The position numbers and the translations under genes were made by a program. A stretch of 64,000 nt of DNA from Paracoccus thiocyanatus (GTDB lineage: Bacteria > Pseudomonadota > Alphaproteobacteria > Rhodobacterales > Rhodobacteraceae). The stretch spans positions 237,265 to 301,264 of the forward strand of contig NZ_FTMK01000002.1 in the NCBI RefSeq assembly GCF_900156255.1, in the 5' to 3' direction. This document shows positions 22,432 to 31,974 of the stretch, piece by piece. Position 1 is the first letter of the stretch. The number at the start of each line of letters is the position of its first letter. The notes under the pieces were generated by a model, which worked only from the letters and a program-made list of their open reading frames with translations, did no database searches and was not told the DNA's origin.

Positions 22432-23721
22432 TCAGGCGGCCGCGACCCGCCAGATCACGTCGCCCACGTCATCAGCCATCAGAAGCGATCTGCCGTCAGG
22501 GCCCACGGCCACGCCGACCGGGCGGCCATAGGAATATCGCTCGTCCGGGGACAGAAAGCCCGACAGGATGTCCCGCGGCGGCCCCGACGGCCTGCCATCG
22601 CGAAAGGGCACGAAGATCAGCTTGTAGCCCGACAGCGTCGAGCGGTTCCAGGACCCGTGCTGGCCGATCGCCATGCCGGCCGGAAAGCCCGGCAGCGTTC
22701 CTTCGGGCATCCAGCACAGGCCAAGCGAGGCGGTATGGCCGCCAAGCGCGTAATCGGGGGTGATGGCGCGGGCGACCTCGGCCGGGTCCTGGGGCACGCG
22801 GTCGTCGACGATCTGCCCCCAATAGCACCAGGGCCAGCCGTAAAAGCCGCCCTGCTGCACCGAGGTCAGGTAGTCGGGCGGCGTCTCGTCCCCCAAGCCG
22901 TCGCGTTCGTTCACCACCGTCCAAAGCGCACCCGTCGCCGGTTCCCACGCCATGCCCACCGGGTTGCGCAGGCCCGAGGCAAAGATACGGGCCTGGCCGG
23001 TCTTCAGCTCCAGTTCCCAGATCGCGGCGCGGCCTTGCTCTGCCTCCATGCCCTCGTCGGCGATATTGCTCAGCGAGCCTACGCCGCAATAAAGCCGCTT
23101 GCCGTCGGGCGAGGCGATCAGGCTGCGCGTCCAATGCCCGCCGGGCTTGAGCTTGAGCAGCCGGCGGCCCGGCCCCTCAAGCCGCGTGGCGCCGGGCGTG
23201 TAGGGAAAGGCGACGATGCCGTCGGTATTACCGACATGGAAGGTGTCGCCGACCAGGGCCATGCCGAAGGGCTGACGCTGGCCTTCCAGGAAGACCTCGC
23301 GCGTTTCGGCCACGCCGTCGCCATCGCCGTCCCGCAACAAGGTGATGCGGTTGGCGCTGCTTCCCAGCGCGCGGGCGCGGCGCATGGTGGCCTGGGCCGC
23401 GCGGTCGAGCAGCGATTTCGGCGGGCTGGCCTCTTGCCGCGCCTCGGCCACCAGCACGTCGCCATTGGGCAGAACCTCGATCCAGCGCGGAGGGCGCAGG
23501 TCGCGGGCAAAGGCATCGACGCGCAGGCGCGGCGCGGCGATGGGGCGCTGGCCGGGCGCCCAGCCGCGGGCGGTGGGCATCTTCAGCGTCATGACGCCCT
23601 GTTTCCTGGCCTCGGGGATGGCGGGGCTTGGCCCGAAGGCCGCCGTGCGCGGCGCGCCGATCCGCCGCATCAGCACCATCGCGCCGCCGATGGCGGCCGT
23701 CGCCCTGGCGAGAAGATCCAT
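22432..23721 (-). CDS. Sorbosone dehydrogenase-like six-bladed beta-propeller protein
   Basis: A 429-residue protein of the soluble glucose/sorbosone dehydrogenase family, whose characterised members are PQQ-dependent aldose dehydrogenases. Propeller features are ALGSSANRITLLRDGDGDGVAETREVFL (calcium-like acidic loop), QRQPFGMALVGD, FASGLRNPVGMAWEP and NERDGLGDETPPDYL. The start at 23721 follows AGGAAGGAAAG. Residues 1-20 (LLARATAAIGGAMVLM) may be a membrane anchor. PQQ dependence is not shown by sequence, and no pqq genes are in the window. Confidence 0.82.
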   Translation of the reverse strand: MDLLARATAAIGGAMVLMRRIGAPRTAAFGPSPAIPEARKQGVMTLKMPTARGWAPGQRPIAAPRLRVDAFARDLRPPRWIEVLPNGDVLVAEARQEASPPKSLLDRAAQATMRRARALGSSANRITLLRDGDGDGVAETREVFLEGQRQPFGMALVGDTFHVGNTDGIVAFPYTPGATRLEGPGRRLLKLKPGGHWTRSLIASPDGKRLYCGVGSLSNIADEGMEAEQGRAAIWELELKTGQARIFASGLRNPVGMAWEPATGALWTVVNERDGLGDETPPDYLTSVQQGGFYGWPWCYWGQIVDDRVPQDPAEVARAITPDYALGGHTASLGLCWMPEGTLPGFPAGMAIGQHGSWNRSTLSGYKLIFVPFRDGRPSGPPRDILSGFLSPDERYSYGRPVGVAVGPDGRSLLMADDVGDVIWRVAAA

Positions 23722-23835
23722 GGCTTTCCTTCCTGTCTGCGCGAGGTCAAGGCTAGCCGGGATGCGCCGGGGGTCAATCCCGGAATGCGCATCGGGATCA
23801 AATCGGCGGGGGCGGCGCGGGTGGCGCCGTCCCAT

Positions 23836-23858
23836 GAGTATTTGGGAAACGGTGAAGC
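23836..23858 (+). repeat. Intergenic repeat A, single arm (copy 1)
   Basis: The 23-bp sequence GAGTATTTGGGAAACGGTGAAGC sits just after the pgi stop codon. The same element recurs at 34342-34412, 40264-40315 and 56606-56626; at two of these it forms an inverted pair. Confidence 0.8.
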
Positions 23859-23860
23859 GT

Positions 23861-25462
23861 TCAGCCGCGCGCGTCGCGGATCAGCTCCGCGAGATGCCGG
23901 GTCGAGGGGTCGTGGCCGGGGGCGGGCTTGCCCTGAAGCAGCGGCGCCAGTTTCAGCGCCAGTTCCTTGCCAAGTTCCACGCCCCATTGGTCGAAGCTGT
24001 TGATGCCCAGCATCACCCCTTCGGCAAAGACGCGGTGTTCGTAAAGCGCGACGATCTGGCCCAGCGTAAAAGGGTCGAGCTGCGGGATCAGCAACGTGGT
24101 CGAGGGGCGGTTGCCCGGAAAGACCCGGTGGCGGGCCTGGCGTTCCAGTTCCGCGCCCGCGAGGCCCTTGGCCCGCATCAGCGCGCGCGCCTCGTCGAGC
24201 GAGCGGCCGCGCATCAGCGCCTGGGACTGCGCCAGGCAATTGGCGATCAAGAGCAGGTGGTGATGCGCCAGTTCGGGTTCGTGGCCGCGGGCGGCGATGA
24301 TGAATTCGCAAGGCACCACCGCGGTGCCCTGGTGGATCAACTGGTAGAAGGCGTGCTGGCCGTTCGTCCCCGGCTCGCCCCATACCACCGGACCCGAGGG
24401 CAGCACCAAGTCGCTGCCGTCCATGGCGACGCGCTTGCCGTTCGATTCCATTTCCAGCTGTTGCAGATAGGCTGGCAGCCGCGCCAGGCGGTTGTCATAG
24501 GGCAGGACGGCGCGGGTGCCGTAGCCGCAGACCTGGTGGTGCCAGATGCCGACCAGGGCCAGGATCACCGGCAGGTTTTCCGCCAGCGGCGCCTGGCGGA
24601 AATGCCGGTCCATGGCCGCGCCGCCGGCGAGGAAGCGGTCGAAATTTTCGGGCCCGATGGCGATCATCAGCGACAGGCCGATGGGGCCCCACATGGAATA
24701 GCGCCCGCCGACCCAATCCTCGAATCCGAAGACGCGGTCCGCGTCGATGCCCCATTCCGCGGTGCGCCCGGTCGCCGAGGAGAGGGCGGCGAATTGCGCC
24801 GCCGGCTGCGCCACCGTCCTTGCCATCCAGTCCAGCGCGGTCTTGGCGTTGGTCATCGTCTCGATGGTGGTGAAGGTCTTGGAGGCGACGATGACCAGCG
24901 TGGTCGCCGGGTCGAGCCCCTGGAGCGTATCGGCGATGTCCGCCCCGTCCACGTTCGAGACGAAATGCACCCGCGGCCCGTCATGCCAGGGCGACAGCGC
25001 CCGCGTGGCCATGGCGGGGCCAAGGTCCGAGCCGCCGATGCCGATGTTGATCACGTCGGTGATGCGGCCGCCCTGCCCCGCGAAGCGGCCGTCGCGGATG
25101 GCGGTGGCGAAATCGCACATCCGCCGATGGGTGCGGCGCAGTTCGGGCATCACGTCCTGGCCGTCCAGCAGGACGCTGCCGTCCAGGTTGCGCAATGCGG
25201 TGTGCAGGACGGCGCGGTCTTCGGTCTCGTTGATGCGCGCGCCGGCGAACATGGCTTCGCGGCGCTGGGGCACGGGGGCGGCCAGTTCCAGCAGCAACGC
25301 GCGCGCGCCCGCGTCGATCGTGGTCTTGGACCAGTCCAGCACCAGCCCGTCGGCGCTGGTCGAGAAGGCGGTGGCGCGGGCGGGATCGGCATCGAACAGC
25401 GCCTCGATCCGCAGCGCGCCCTGTGCCTTGCGGTGGTCCTGCAAGCGGGTCCAGGCGCTCAT
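23861..25462 (-). CDS. pgi: Glucose-6-phosphate isomerase
   Basis: A 533-residue enzyme that interconverts glucose 6-phosphate and fructose 6-phosphate. Both PGI signatures are present: [14 protein letters not shown] (about 239-252) and the C-terminal [14 protein letters not shown]. The active-site glutamate lies in [14 protein letters not shown] and the histidine in the same run. It is the last gene of the zwf-pgl-pgi operon, 1 bp after pgl, and repeat A follows its stop codon. In organisms using the Entner-Doudoroff route it recycles fructose 6-phosphate back to glucose 6-phosphate. Confidence 0.97.
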   Translation of the reverse strand: MSAWTRLQDHRKAQGALRIEALFDADPARATAFSTSADGLVLDWSKTTIDAGARALLLELAAPVPQRREAMFAGARINETEDRAVLHTALRNLDGSVLLDGQDVMPELRRTHRRMCDFATAIRDGRFAGQGGRITDVINIGIGGSDLGPAMATRALSPWHDGPRVHFVSNVDGADIADTLQGLDPATTLVIVASKTFTTIETMTNAKTALDWMARTVAQPAAQFAALSSATGRTAEWGIDADRVFGFEDWVGGRYSMWGPIGLSLMIAIGPENFDRFLAGGAAMDRHFRQAPLAENLPVILALVGIWHHQVCGYGTRAVLPYDNRLARLPAYLQQLEMESNGKRVAMDGSDLVLPSGPVVWGEPGTNGQHAFYQLIHQGTAVVPCEFIIAARGHEPELAHHHLLLIANCLAQSQALMRGRSLDEARALMRAKGLAGAELERQARHRVFPGNRPSTTLLIPQLDPFTLGQIVALYEHRVFAEGVMLGINSFDQWGVELGKELALKLAPLLQGKPAPGHDPSTRHLAELIRDARG

Positions 25463-25463
25463 G

Positions 25464-26138
25464 TCACTTGGCCCAATGCACGGTGATGTCGCCCAGGAAG
25501 GCGCGGATTGGCGCCTCGGTCGGGTCGAGGCCCTGCGCGCGTTCGAACGCGTCGCGCTTGTCGGCGCCGGCGATCAGCAGATGGGTGTTGATCGCGCCCT
25601 TCAGCGCCGAGGCGGTCAGGGTGATGCGCGGTTCGTCCTTGACGCTGGCCACCGCCATCACCGGCGGCGCATCGGGCGCCAGCGCCCGCACGGTTTCGGA
25701 AGCCGCGGGGAACAAGCTGGCCGTATGCATGTCGGTGCCCATGCCCAAAAGCAGCACGGTCAGCGGCAGATGCGGGGCGATCGCCTCGGCCAGGGCCGAC
25801 ACCGCGTCTTCGGGGCCTTCGTCGCCGGTATAAAGGTCGAGGTAATGCGCCCCCGCCGCCTTGTCCTTGAGCAGGTGGCGGCGCAACAGCCGGCCGTTCG
25901 AGCGCCGATGCTCGCCATCCACCCAGCGTTCGTCGTTCAGCAGCACGGTGACGCGCGGCCAGTCGATCTCGCTGCCCGAAAGATAGTCGTAAAGCGGCGC
26001 CGGCGTGGTGCCGCCCGGCACGCAAAGGCTGGCGCTGTCATTGACCCGCAGATGCTGCGACAGTTGGCCCGCCAGCCGGTCGGCCAGCGACAGAAACAGC
26101 ATCTCGCGGTCGGGATATTCGATGAATTCCAGGGTCAT
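25464..26138 (-). CDS. pgl: 6-phosphogluconolactonase
   Basis: A 224-residue hydrolase that opens 6-phosphogluconolactone to 6-phosphogluconate. Family patterns are [17 protein letters not shown] (about 37-53), [11 protein letters not shown] (about 65-75) and [16 protein letters not shown] (about 129-144). The start overlaps the zwf stop by 4 bp (ATGA), so translation is coupled. It sits in the middle of the operon zwf-pgl-pgi. Confidence 0.96.
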   Translation of the reverse strand: MTLEFIEYPDREMLFLSLADRLAGQLSQHLRVNDSASLCVPGGTTPAPLYDYLSGSEIDWPRVTVLLNDERWVDGEHRRSNGRLLRRHLLKDKAAGAHYLDLYTGDEGPEDAVSALAEAIAPHLPLTVLLLGMGTDMHTASLFPAASETVRALAPDAPPVMAVASVKDEPRITLTASALKGAINTHLLIAGADKRDAFERAQGLDPTEAPIRAFLGDITVHWAK

Positions 26139-27586
26139 GGCCGGATCTCCCTCCAGCGGCGGTTGTCGCGATGCAGCAGGCGTAGCGCCTCTTCGGGGCC
26201 GCTTGAGCCGGCATCGTAGGGCTCGGGGCGCCGCGAGGCGGCTTCCCAGGCGGCGATGATCGGGTCGGTCCAGGCCCAGGCAGCCTCGACCTCGTCGCCG
26301 CGCATGAACAGGGTCTGGTTGCCGCGGATCACATCCATGATCAGCCGCTCATAGGCGTCGGGCATGTCCGAACCCTCGGCCCCCAATGCGACGGCAAAGC
26401 TCATGTCCAGCGGCACCTGCACCAGGCGCATGCCGCCCGGCCCCGGCTCCTTGATCATCACGGTCAGGTGCATGCCTTCGTTGGGTTGCAGCTTGATGAC
26501 AAGCTGGTTGGCCTTATGCGTGCCGCCGTCGTCGAAGATCGAATGCGGCGGCTCCTTGAAGGTCACGACGATCTCGCTGGTGCGGGCGCGCAGCCGCTTG
26601 CCGGTGCGCAGGTAGAAGGGCGTGCCGGTCCAGCGCCAATTGGCGATCCGCACCTTGAGCGCCACGAAGCTTTCGGTGCGCGAGGCCGGGTTCTCGGCAT
26701 CCTCCAGATAGCCGGGGCCGTCGGGGCCGGCCAGGTATTGCCCGCGCACGATGTCCTGGGACGCGAGCGGTTCCAGCGCCCGGATCACCTTTAGCTTTTC
26801 GTCGCGCACCGCATCGGGGTCGAAATGATAGGGCGGCTCCATCGCGATCAGGCACAGAAGCTGCATCAGGTGGTTTTGCACCATGTCCCGCATGGCGCCG
26901 GAATGGTCGTAATATTCGCCGCGCCCGCCGACGCCCACCGTTTCGGCCACGGTGATCTGGACATGGTCCACATATTGCGCGTTCCACAGCGGCTCGAACA
27001 GGATATTGGCAAAGCGCACCGCCATCAGGTTCTGGACGGTTTCCTTGCCCAGGTAATGGTCGATGCGATAGATCTGGTTTTCATCGAAATGCCGGGCCAG
27101 CGTCGCATTCAGCGCGCGGGCGGTGGCCAGGTCGCGGCCGAATGGCTTTTCCACCACGATGCGGCTGTCCGCATCGGCGATGCCGTTGCCGGCCAGGCGT
27201 TCGGCGATGTCGCCAAACAGCGCCGGCGCCACCGAGAAATAAAAGGCATGCACCGAACCCGGCCGCACCCTTGCCTTGAGTTCGGCCCAACCCTCGGTGC
27301 CGCGCGCGTCGATGGCGACATAGCCCAGCAGGGCCAGAAAGGCGGAAAGCTGCGCAGGGTCCTGATCGGGGCCGGCGACTTCCTCGATGGCGGCGCGCAC
27401 CTCGGCACGAAAAGCGTCGTCGTCCTGGCGGGTGCGGGCAGCGCCGATGATGCGGGCGCTGGCCGGCATCTGCCCGGCCACGAAGCGGCGGTAAAGACCG
27501 GGCACGATCTTGCGCCGGGCCAGGTCGCCGGTGGCGCCAAAGATCACCAGATCGAAATCCTCGACCGGAATGATGCGTGAAACCAT
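26135..27586 (-). CDS. zwf: Glucose-6-phosphate 1-dehydrogenase
   Basis: A 483-residue NAD(P)-dependent enzyme that oxidises glucose 6-phosphate, the first committed step of the Entner-Doudoroff and pentose phosphate routes. The nucleotide loop IFGATGDLARRK is near the N-terminus and the active-site signature RIDHYLGKE near the middle. The start at 27586 follows AAGGAGG; upstream in-frame extension crosses the promoter. An operator-like site at 27623-27636 lies between a -35 (TTGATG) and a weak -10 (TAATCG) on this strand, so a LacI-type repressor probably controls it together with edd. Confidence 0.97.
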   Translation of the reverse strand: MVSRIIPVEDFDLVIFGATGDLARRKIVPGLYRRFVAGQMPASARIIGAARTRQDDDAFRAEVRAAIEEVAGPDQDPAQLSAFLALLGYVAIDARGTEGWAELKARVRPGSVHAFYFSVAPALFGDIAERLAGNGIADADSRIVVEKPFGRDLATARALNATLARHFDENQIYRIDHYLGKETVQNLMAVRFANILFEPLWNAQYVDHVQITVAETVGVGGRGEYYDHSGAMRDMVQNHLMQLLCLIAMEPPYHFDPDAVRDEKLKVIRALEPLASQDIVRGQYLAGPDGPGYLEDAENPASRTESFVALKVRIANWRWTGTPFYLRTGKRLRARTSEIVVTFKEPPHSIFDDGGTHKANQLVIKLQPNEGMHLTVMIKEPGPGGMRLVQVPLDMSFAVALGAEGSDMPDAYERLIMDVIRGNQTLFMRGDEVEAAWAWTDPIIAAWEAASRRPEPYDAGSSGPEEALRLLHRDNRRWREIRP

Positions 27587-27622
27587 CGCTGCCTCCTTAT
27601 CGCAGGCCTGCCGATTAGCGTT

Positions 27623-27636
27623 TGTTAGCGATAACA
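27623..27636 (-). promoter_or_regulatory. LacI-type operator upstream of zwf
   Basis: Reads TGTTATCGCTAACA on the coding strand: perfect arms TGTTA / TAACA around a central CG step, typical of LacI-family sites. TTGATG overlaps its start, and a TAATCG -10 lies 17 bp after that -35. The identical sequence in the same sense precedes edd. Confidence 0.8.
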
Positions 27637-27662
27637 TCAAGTCCTTCAAGTTCCGTCCCCTC

Positions 27663-28247
27663 TCAGTCCTGTTCCCGCGGGGTTGCGCCATGCAACGGAA
27701 AAGGCGCGGTTCCGGTTGCGTCAAGACGCGCCATGGCCTTGGCCAGGCGCGGCAGGCGGGCGCGGCGCATCAGTTCCTTGCGGGTCATGTCGCCGCCTGC
27801 GGCGCGGGCGCGGGCCTGGGTCGCGCCGACCGCGGCCAGCACCGGATCGGGGGCGCGCAGATACAGGTCGCGCAGGAACTCGTCGGGATGGATCGCCCGC
27901 AGCCCGACCGGGGCCAGCGCGCGATGCGGAAAATCGCGCAGATTGGCGGTGACGATCGCCTGGGCGCCGGCGGCCAGCGCGCATTCCACGACATGGCGGT
28001 CGGCCGGATCGGGCAGGTCCAGCCCAAAGACCCCCTGCCCCGGCCCGACCAGAGCCAGCGGGAAACGCGATTCCAGCAGCGCGATCTCGACCCCGGCATC
28101 GATGCCCTGCCGGGTTGCGGCATGGCGCCATTCGTCCAGGATGCGGCGCGACCAAAGCGGCTGGAACAGCCCCGCCGCCGCCGTGTCCAGCAGGATTTCC
28201 CGCAGCACGGTCGGAAACAGCACGCAGGCGTCCAGGACCGCCTTCAT
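27663..28247 (-). CDS. PIN-domain protein (RSP_2648-like family)
   Basis: A 194-residue protein with a PIN nuclease-type fold. Acidic residues expected for metal binding are Asp6 (VLDACVLFP), Glu38 (LDEWRH), Asp83 or Asp87 (DLPDPADRHVVE) and Asp109 (TANLRDFP). The start ATG overlaps the rlmI stop by 4 bp. There is no small antitoxin gene beside it; its partner is an rRNA methyltransferase, so it is more likely a chromosomal RNA-processing or regulatory PIN protein than a classical toxin. Rhodobacterales carry a conserved family of this type. Its target is unknown. Confidence 0.82.
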   Translation of the reverse strand: MKAVLDACVLFPTVLREILLDTAAAGLFQPLWSRRILDEWRHAATRQGIDAGVEIALLESRFPLALVGPGQGVFGLDLPDPADRHVVECALAAGAQAIVTANLRDFPHRALAPVGLRAIHPDEFLRDLYLRAPDPVLAAVGATQARARAAGGDMTRKELMRRARLPRLAKAMARLDATGTAPFPLHGATPREQD

Positions 28248-29440
28248 CCGTCCAGCCGGAAGAACAGCGCCTTGAGATAGCCGGTCTCGGCCAGTTGCGG
28301 CAAGGTGGGATGGTCCGGCCCGGCCTGGCCGGTATGGATCAACTGCATCCGCCGCCCGCCGCGGCCGATGCCGCGGGCGCTGGCATTGCGAAAAGCCCCA
28401 AGATCGGCGGCATGGCTGCAAGAACACAGGCCCAGATAGCCGCCCGGCGCGACCAGCGGCGCGGCCAGCCGCGCCACCCGCTCATAGGCGCGCAAGCCCG
28501 CCTCCAGCGCCGGTTTCGAGGGCGCAAAGGCCGGCGGGTCGCAGATCACCAGGTCGAACTGCGCCCCTTCGCCGGCCAGCGCCTCCATCTGCTCAAAAGC
28601 GTCGCCGCGACGGGTGGCCAGCCGCGATTCGGCACCCATGGCGCGCGCCCCGCCCTGCGCCAGCGCCAGCGCGGCGGCCGAGCCGTCGACACAGGTGGCA
28701 TGGGCCGCCCCCGCCGCCAGCGCGGCCAGGCCAAAGCCGCCGACATGCGAGAACACGTCCAGCACGCGCTGCCCCTGCGCCAGCCGCTGCGCAAAGGCAT
28801 GGTTCGGGCGCTGGTCATAGAACAGCCCGGTCTTTTGCCCCTGCGCCAGGTCGGCCAGGTAGATCGCGCCGTTCATCGGCACCTCGATGGGGCCGTCGAG
28901 GGTGCCCGACAGGATCTCGGTCCGCTCATCCAGCCCCTCCAGCGTCCGCGCCCGGCCCTGGCCGTTCAGGATCACCGTCGAAACCCCCGTGACGTCGCCA
29001 AGCGCCGCGGCGATGTCGCCGATCATGCGCTCGGCCCAGGCGGCGTTGGGCTGGATGACCGCGGCATCGCCGAAACGGTCGATGATGGTGCCGGGCAGGC
29101 CGTCGGCCTCGGCATGGACCAGCCGGTAAAACGGCCGGTCGAACAGCCGCTCTCGCAGCGCCAAGGCCCGGACCAGCCGCGCCGCGATCCAGTCGCGGGT
29201 GATCCGCGCCTGCGGGTCGGGGTCCATCATGCGGGCAATGATCTTCGATTCGGGGTTTACCGTGACCAGTCCCAGCGGGCGGCGCTCGGCATCCTCCAGC
29301 AGGGCGAAGCTGCCGGGCGGGATGGCGCGCGTGCGACGGTCGGTCACAAGCTCGTCGGCAAAGACCCAGGGAAAGCCGTGGCGGATCGCCTGGGGCTTGG
29401 ATTTCGGGCGCAGTCGGATGATGGGCAGATCGGCGGTCAT
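28244..29440 (-). CDS. rlmI: 23S rRNA cytosine-5 methyltransferase, RlmI-type
   Basis: A 398-residue enzyme with an N-terminal PUA domain (about 8-85, starting PIIRLRPKSKPQAIRHGFPW), a middle domain, and a C-terminal Rossmann methyltransferase. SAM motif VLDVFSHVGGFGLAALAAG is near 215-235, and the catalytic segment VICDPPAFAPSK near 300-310, matching RlmI/RlmO-type m5C enzymes acting on 23S rRNA. The start at 29440 is chosen over one 5 codons upstream because of the GAGG site. Its 3' end overlaps the PIN gene by 4 bp. The edd promoter lies just upstream, divergent. Confidence 0.88.
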   Translation of the reverse strand: MTADLPIIRLRPKSKPQAIRHGFPWVFADELVTDRRTRAIPPGSFALLEDAERRPLGLVTVNPESKIIARMMDPDPQARITRDWIAARLVRALALRERLFDRPFYRLVHAEADGLPGTIIDRFGDAAVIQPNAAWAERMIGDIAAALGDVTGVSTVILNGQGRARTLEGLDERTEILSGTLDGPIEVPMNGAIYLADLAQGQKTGLFYDQRPNHAFAQRLAQGQRVLDVFSHVGGFGLAALAAGAAHATCVDGSAAALALAQGGARAMGAESRLATRRGDAFEQMEALAGEGAQFDLVICDPPAFAPSKPALEAGLRAYERVARLAAPLVAPGGYLGLCSCSHAADLGAFRNASARGIGRGGRRMQLIHTGQAGPDHPTLPQLAETGYLKALFFRLDG

Positions 29441-29504
29441 GGCGGCCTCGTGCAAAACGGCGCAGGATTGCCACGATGCGCCGGCGCCGGCAAGAGCGGG
29501 CCGG

Positions 29505-29533
29505 TTGAACTGTTATCGCTAACAGGCTACATT
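29505..29533 (+). promoter_or_regulatory. edd promoter with LacI-type operator in the spacer
   Basis: A -35 TTGAAC (29505-29510), then the 14-bp site TGTTATCGCTAACA (29511-29524) filling most of a 17-bp spacer, then a -10 TACATT (29528-29533). The site equals the one before zwf. A repressor bound here would block RNA polymerase directly. Confidence 0.82.
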
Positions 29534-29555
29534 GGCAGCAAAGGAGACGCCAGCC

Positions 29556-31358
29556 ATGACCCTGCACGCCACCATCGACCGGGTGACCGACCGCATCCGC
29601 GAGCGTTCGACCCACAGCCGCAGCGCCTATCTGGCCAGGATCGCCCAAGCCGCCGAAGAGGGGCCGCGCCGCGCCCACCTGTCCTGCGGCAACCAGGCCC
29701 ATGCCTATGCCGCCATGCCCGACAAGCAGGATTTCGCCCAGACGCGCAAGCCCAATCTTGGCATCGTCACCGCCTATAACGACATGCTGTCGGCCCACCA
29801 GCCCTATGAGCGTTATCCCGACCTGATCCGGCAGGCCGCCCATGCCGCCGGCGCCACGGCCCAAGTCGCGGGCGGGGTGCCCGCGATGTGCGATGGCGTG
29901 ACCCAGGGCCGGCCGGGGATGGAATTGTCGCTGTTTTCCCGCGACGTGATCGCGCTCGCCTCGGGCGTGGCGCTAAGCCATGACACCTTCGATGCGGCGC
30001 TTTACCTTGGGGTGTGCGACAAGATCGTGCCGGGGCTGATCATCGCCGCCGCCACCTTTGGCCATGTGCCGGCGGTCTTCGTGCCGGCCGGCCCCATGCC
30101 CTCGGGCCTGCCCAATGACGAAAAATCCAAGATCCGGCAGAAATTCGCCACCGGAGAGATCGGGCGCGAGGAATTGATGGCGGCCGAGATGGCCAGCTAT
30201 CACGCGCCGGGCACCTGCACATTCTACGGCACGGCGAACACCAACCAGATGCTGATGGAGTTCATGGGCCTGCACCTGCCGGGGTCAAGCTTCGTCAACC
30301 CGAACACCCCCCTGCGCGAGGCGCTGACGGCCGCGGCGGTGCAGCGCGCGGCCGCGATCACCCGTCTGGGCAACGACTACCTGCCGGCGGGCGAGGTGCT
30401 GGACGAACGCGCCTTCGTCAACGGCATCGTCGGGCTGATGGCGACGGGGGGGTCGACCAACCTGGTGCTGCACCTGCCGGCGATGGCGCGCGCGGCCGGG
30501 GTGATCCTGGACCTGGAGGATTTCCACGACCTGTCCGAAACCGTGCCGCTGATGGCCCGCGTCTATCCCAACGGCCTGGCCGACGTGAACCATTTCCATG
30601 CCGCGGGCGGCCTTGGCTTCATGATCGGCCAGCTGCTGGAGGCGGGGCTGCTGCACGAGGACGTGCGCACCATCGCCGGCAGCGGGCTGGACGCCTATGC
30701 CAGCGAGCCGCAACTGAGGGACGGCCGGGTCGAATGGGTCGGCGGCGCGCGCGAGACGCTGAACGACAAGATCCTGCGCCCGGCCGCCAATGCCTTTGCC
30801 CCGACCGGCGGGCTGAAGCAGCTTTCGGGCAATCTGGGCCGCGGCGTCATCAAGGTCTCGGCCGTGGCGCCGGAACGCCATGTGATCGAGGCCCCGGCCC
30901 GCATCTTTGCCGACCAGGAAGAGGTGAAGGCCGCCTTCAAGCGCGGCGAGTTCACCCAGGACGTGGTCGTCGTCGTCCGCTTCCAGGGCCCCCGCGCCAA
31001 TGGCATGCCCGAACTGCATTCGCTGACCCCCACCCTGGCCGTGCTGCAAGATCGCGGGCTGCGGGTGGCCTTGATCACCGATGGCCGCATGTCCGGCGCC
31101 TCGGGCAAGGTCCCGGCCGCGATCCATATCTCGCCCGAGGCGGCCGATGGCGGACCCTTGGCGCGGCTGCGCGACGGCGATCCCATCCGGCTTGACGCGG
31201 TGGCGGGCACGCTGACCTGTCTTGCTCCCGGCTTCGAGGATCGCGCCCCCGTCGCCCACGACCCCTCGGCTTCGTCACACGGCTTGGGCCGAGAGCTTTT
31301 CGCCGCCTTTCGCCAATATGTCGGACCGGCAACCGAAGGCGCTGCGGTGGTTGTCTAG
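29556..31358 (+). CDS. edd: 6-phosphogluconate dehydratase
   Basis: A 600-residue [4Fe-4S] enzyme of the IlvD/Edd family that dehydrates 6-phosphogluconate to 2-keto-3-deoxy-6-phosphogluconate, the key step of the Entner-Doudoroff pathway. Signatures: the cysteine-containing [13 protein letters not shown] (about 154-166), [14 protein letters not shown], and [17 protein letters not shown] near the C-terminus. The start at 29556 follows AAGGAG. The aldolase gene eda, often next in line, is absent here; edd is instead followed by a convergent PAS gene. Control by the shared operator ties it to zwf-pgl-pgi. Confidence 0.96.
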   Translation: MTLHATIDRVTDRIRERSTHSRSAYLARIAQAAEEGPRRAHLSCGNQAHAYAAMPDKQDFAQTRKPNLGIVTAYNDMLSAHQPYERYPDLIRQAAHAAGATAQVAGGVPAMCDGVTQGRPGMELSLFSRDVIALASGVALSHDTFDAALYLGVCDKIVPGLIIAAATFGHVPAVFVPAGPMPSGLPNDEKSKIRQKFATGEIGREELMAAEMASYHAPGTCTFYGTANTNQMLMEFMGLHLPGSSFVNPNTPLREALTAAAVQRAAAITRLGNDYLPAGEVLDERAFVNGIVGLMATGGSTNLVLHLPAMARAAGVILDLEDFHDLSETVPLMARVYPNGLADVNHFHAAGGLGFMIGQLLEAGLLHEDVRTIAGSGLDAYASEPQLRDGRVEWVGGARETLNDKILRPAANAFAPTGGLKQLSGNLGRGVIKVSAVAPERHVIEAPARIFADQEEVKAAFKRGEFTQDVVVVVRFQGPRANGMPELHSLTPTLAVLQDRGLRVALITDGRMSGASGKVPAAIHISPEAADGGPLARLRDGDPIRLDAVAGTLTCLAPGFEDRAPVAHDPSASSHGLGRELFAAFRQYVGPATEGAAVVV

Positions 31359-31382
31359 GACAGGGCTGCGCCGTTTGCTCTG

Positions 31383-31898
31383 TCACGGCGCGCGCCCGGA
31401 CCAGGGCCATGGCGCAGTGCGATGGTTTCGCCAGCCATCTTGCCCCGCTGCTTTGGCCTTAGGCTCAGGCAGGCGAAGCACCGGCGCCCATGCCGGCCCG
31501 GCAAGACGCGGCGGCCCGGCCTCTCCGGCCGATTCGCGCAGGAACACCACATTCAGGCACATTTGCCCTTCGCCGTCGCGCACCGGGCAGATGCGCCCGT
31601 CGGCCCGAAAGCGCCTGCCCGACTTGGCAAGCTGCACCAATCCGTGCAGCAGCGCGGGACCGCCATCCGGCGCGTCCAGCATCCGCGAAAGCTGGCCCGG
31701 CCCCTTTTCCGACGGGTCCAGAAGCATCGCGACCGGCCGGCCGATCAATTCCTGCCGCCGATAGCCGCACATGCCCAGATAGCTGTCGTTCACCGCTACG
31801 ATATGGCCCGCTAGATCCAGGACAAGCACCGCGCGATGCGAGCCCATCGCCTGCGCGGCCCATTCAAGATCGTGGTGAAGCCGCTGGATTTGGGTCAT
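31383..31898 (-). CDS. Stand-alone PAS-domain protein
   Basis: A 171-residue soluble protein with a single PAS sensor domain at about 12-125 (RAVLVLDLAGHIVAVNDSYLGMCGYRRQELIGRPVAMLLDPSE), followed by a PAC-like segment (SGRRFRADGRICPVRDGEGQMCLNVVFL) and a basic, Pro/Trp-rich tail with no domain. No kinase, GGDEF or DNA-binding output is attached, so it probably acts through protein contacts or as a flavin, heme or ligand sensor. The start at 31898 has an AGGAG site. It converges on edd, 24 bp apart. Confidence 0.8.
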   Translation of the reverse strand: MTQIQRLHHDLEWAAQAMGSHRAVLVLDLAGHIVAVNDSYLGMCGYRRQELIGRPVAMLLDPSEKGPGQLSRMLDAPDGGPALLHGLVQLAKSGRRFRADGRICPVRDGEGQMCLNVVFLRESAGEAGPPRLAGPAWAPVLRLPEPKAKAAGQDGWRNHRTAPWPWSGRAP

Positions 31899-31974
31899 GC
31901 CGGACGCTCCTGCCAAGGGATTTCAGGCAGCATCGCGCCAATAGGCTAAGATTCCGTTAGCGGGCGCGGATTTC

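Noticed and set aside
27663..28247. PIN gene as toxin of a toxin-antitoxin pair
   Set aside because: No small antitoxin frame is adjacent, and it is coupled to rlmI rather than to a DNA-binding partner.
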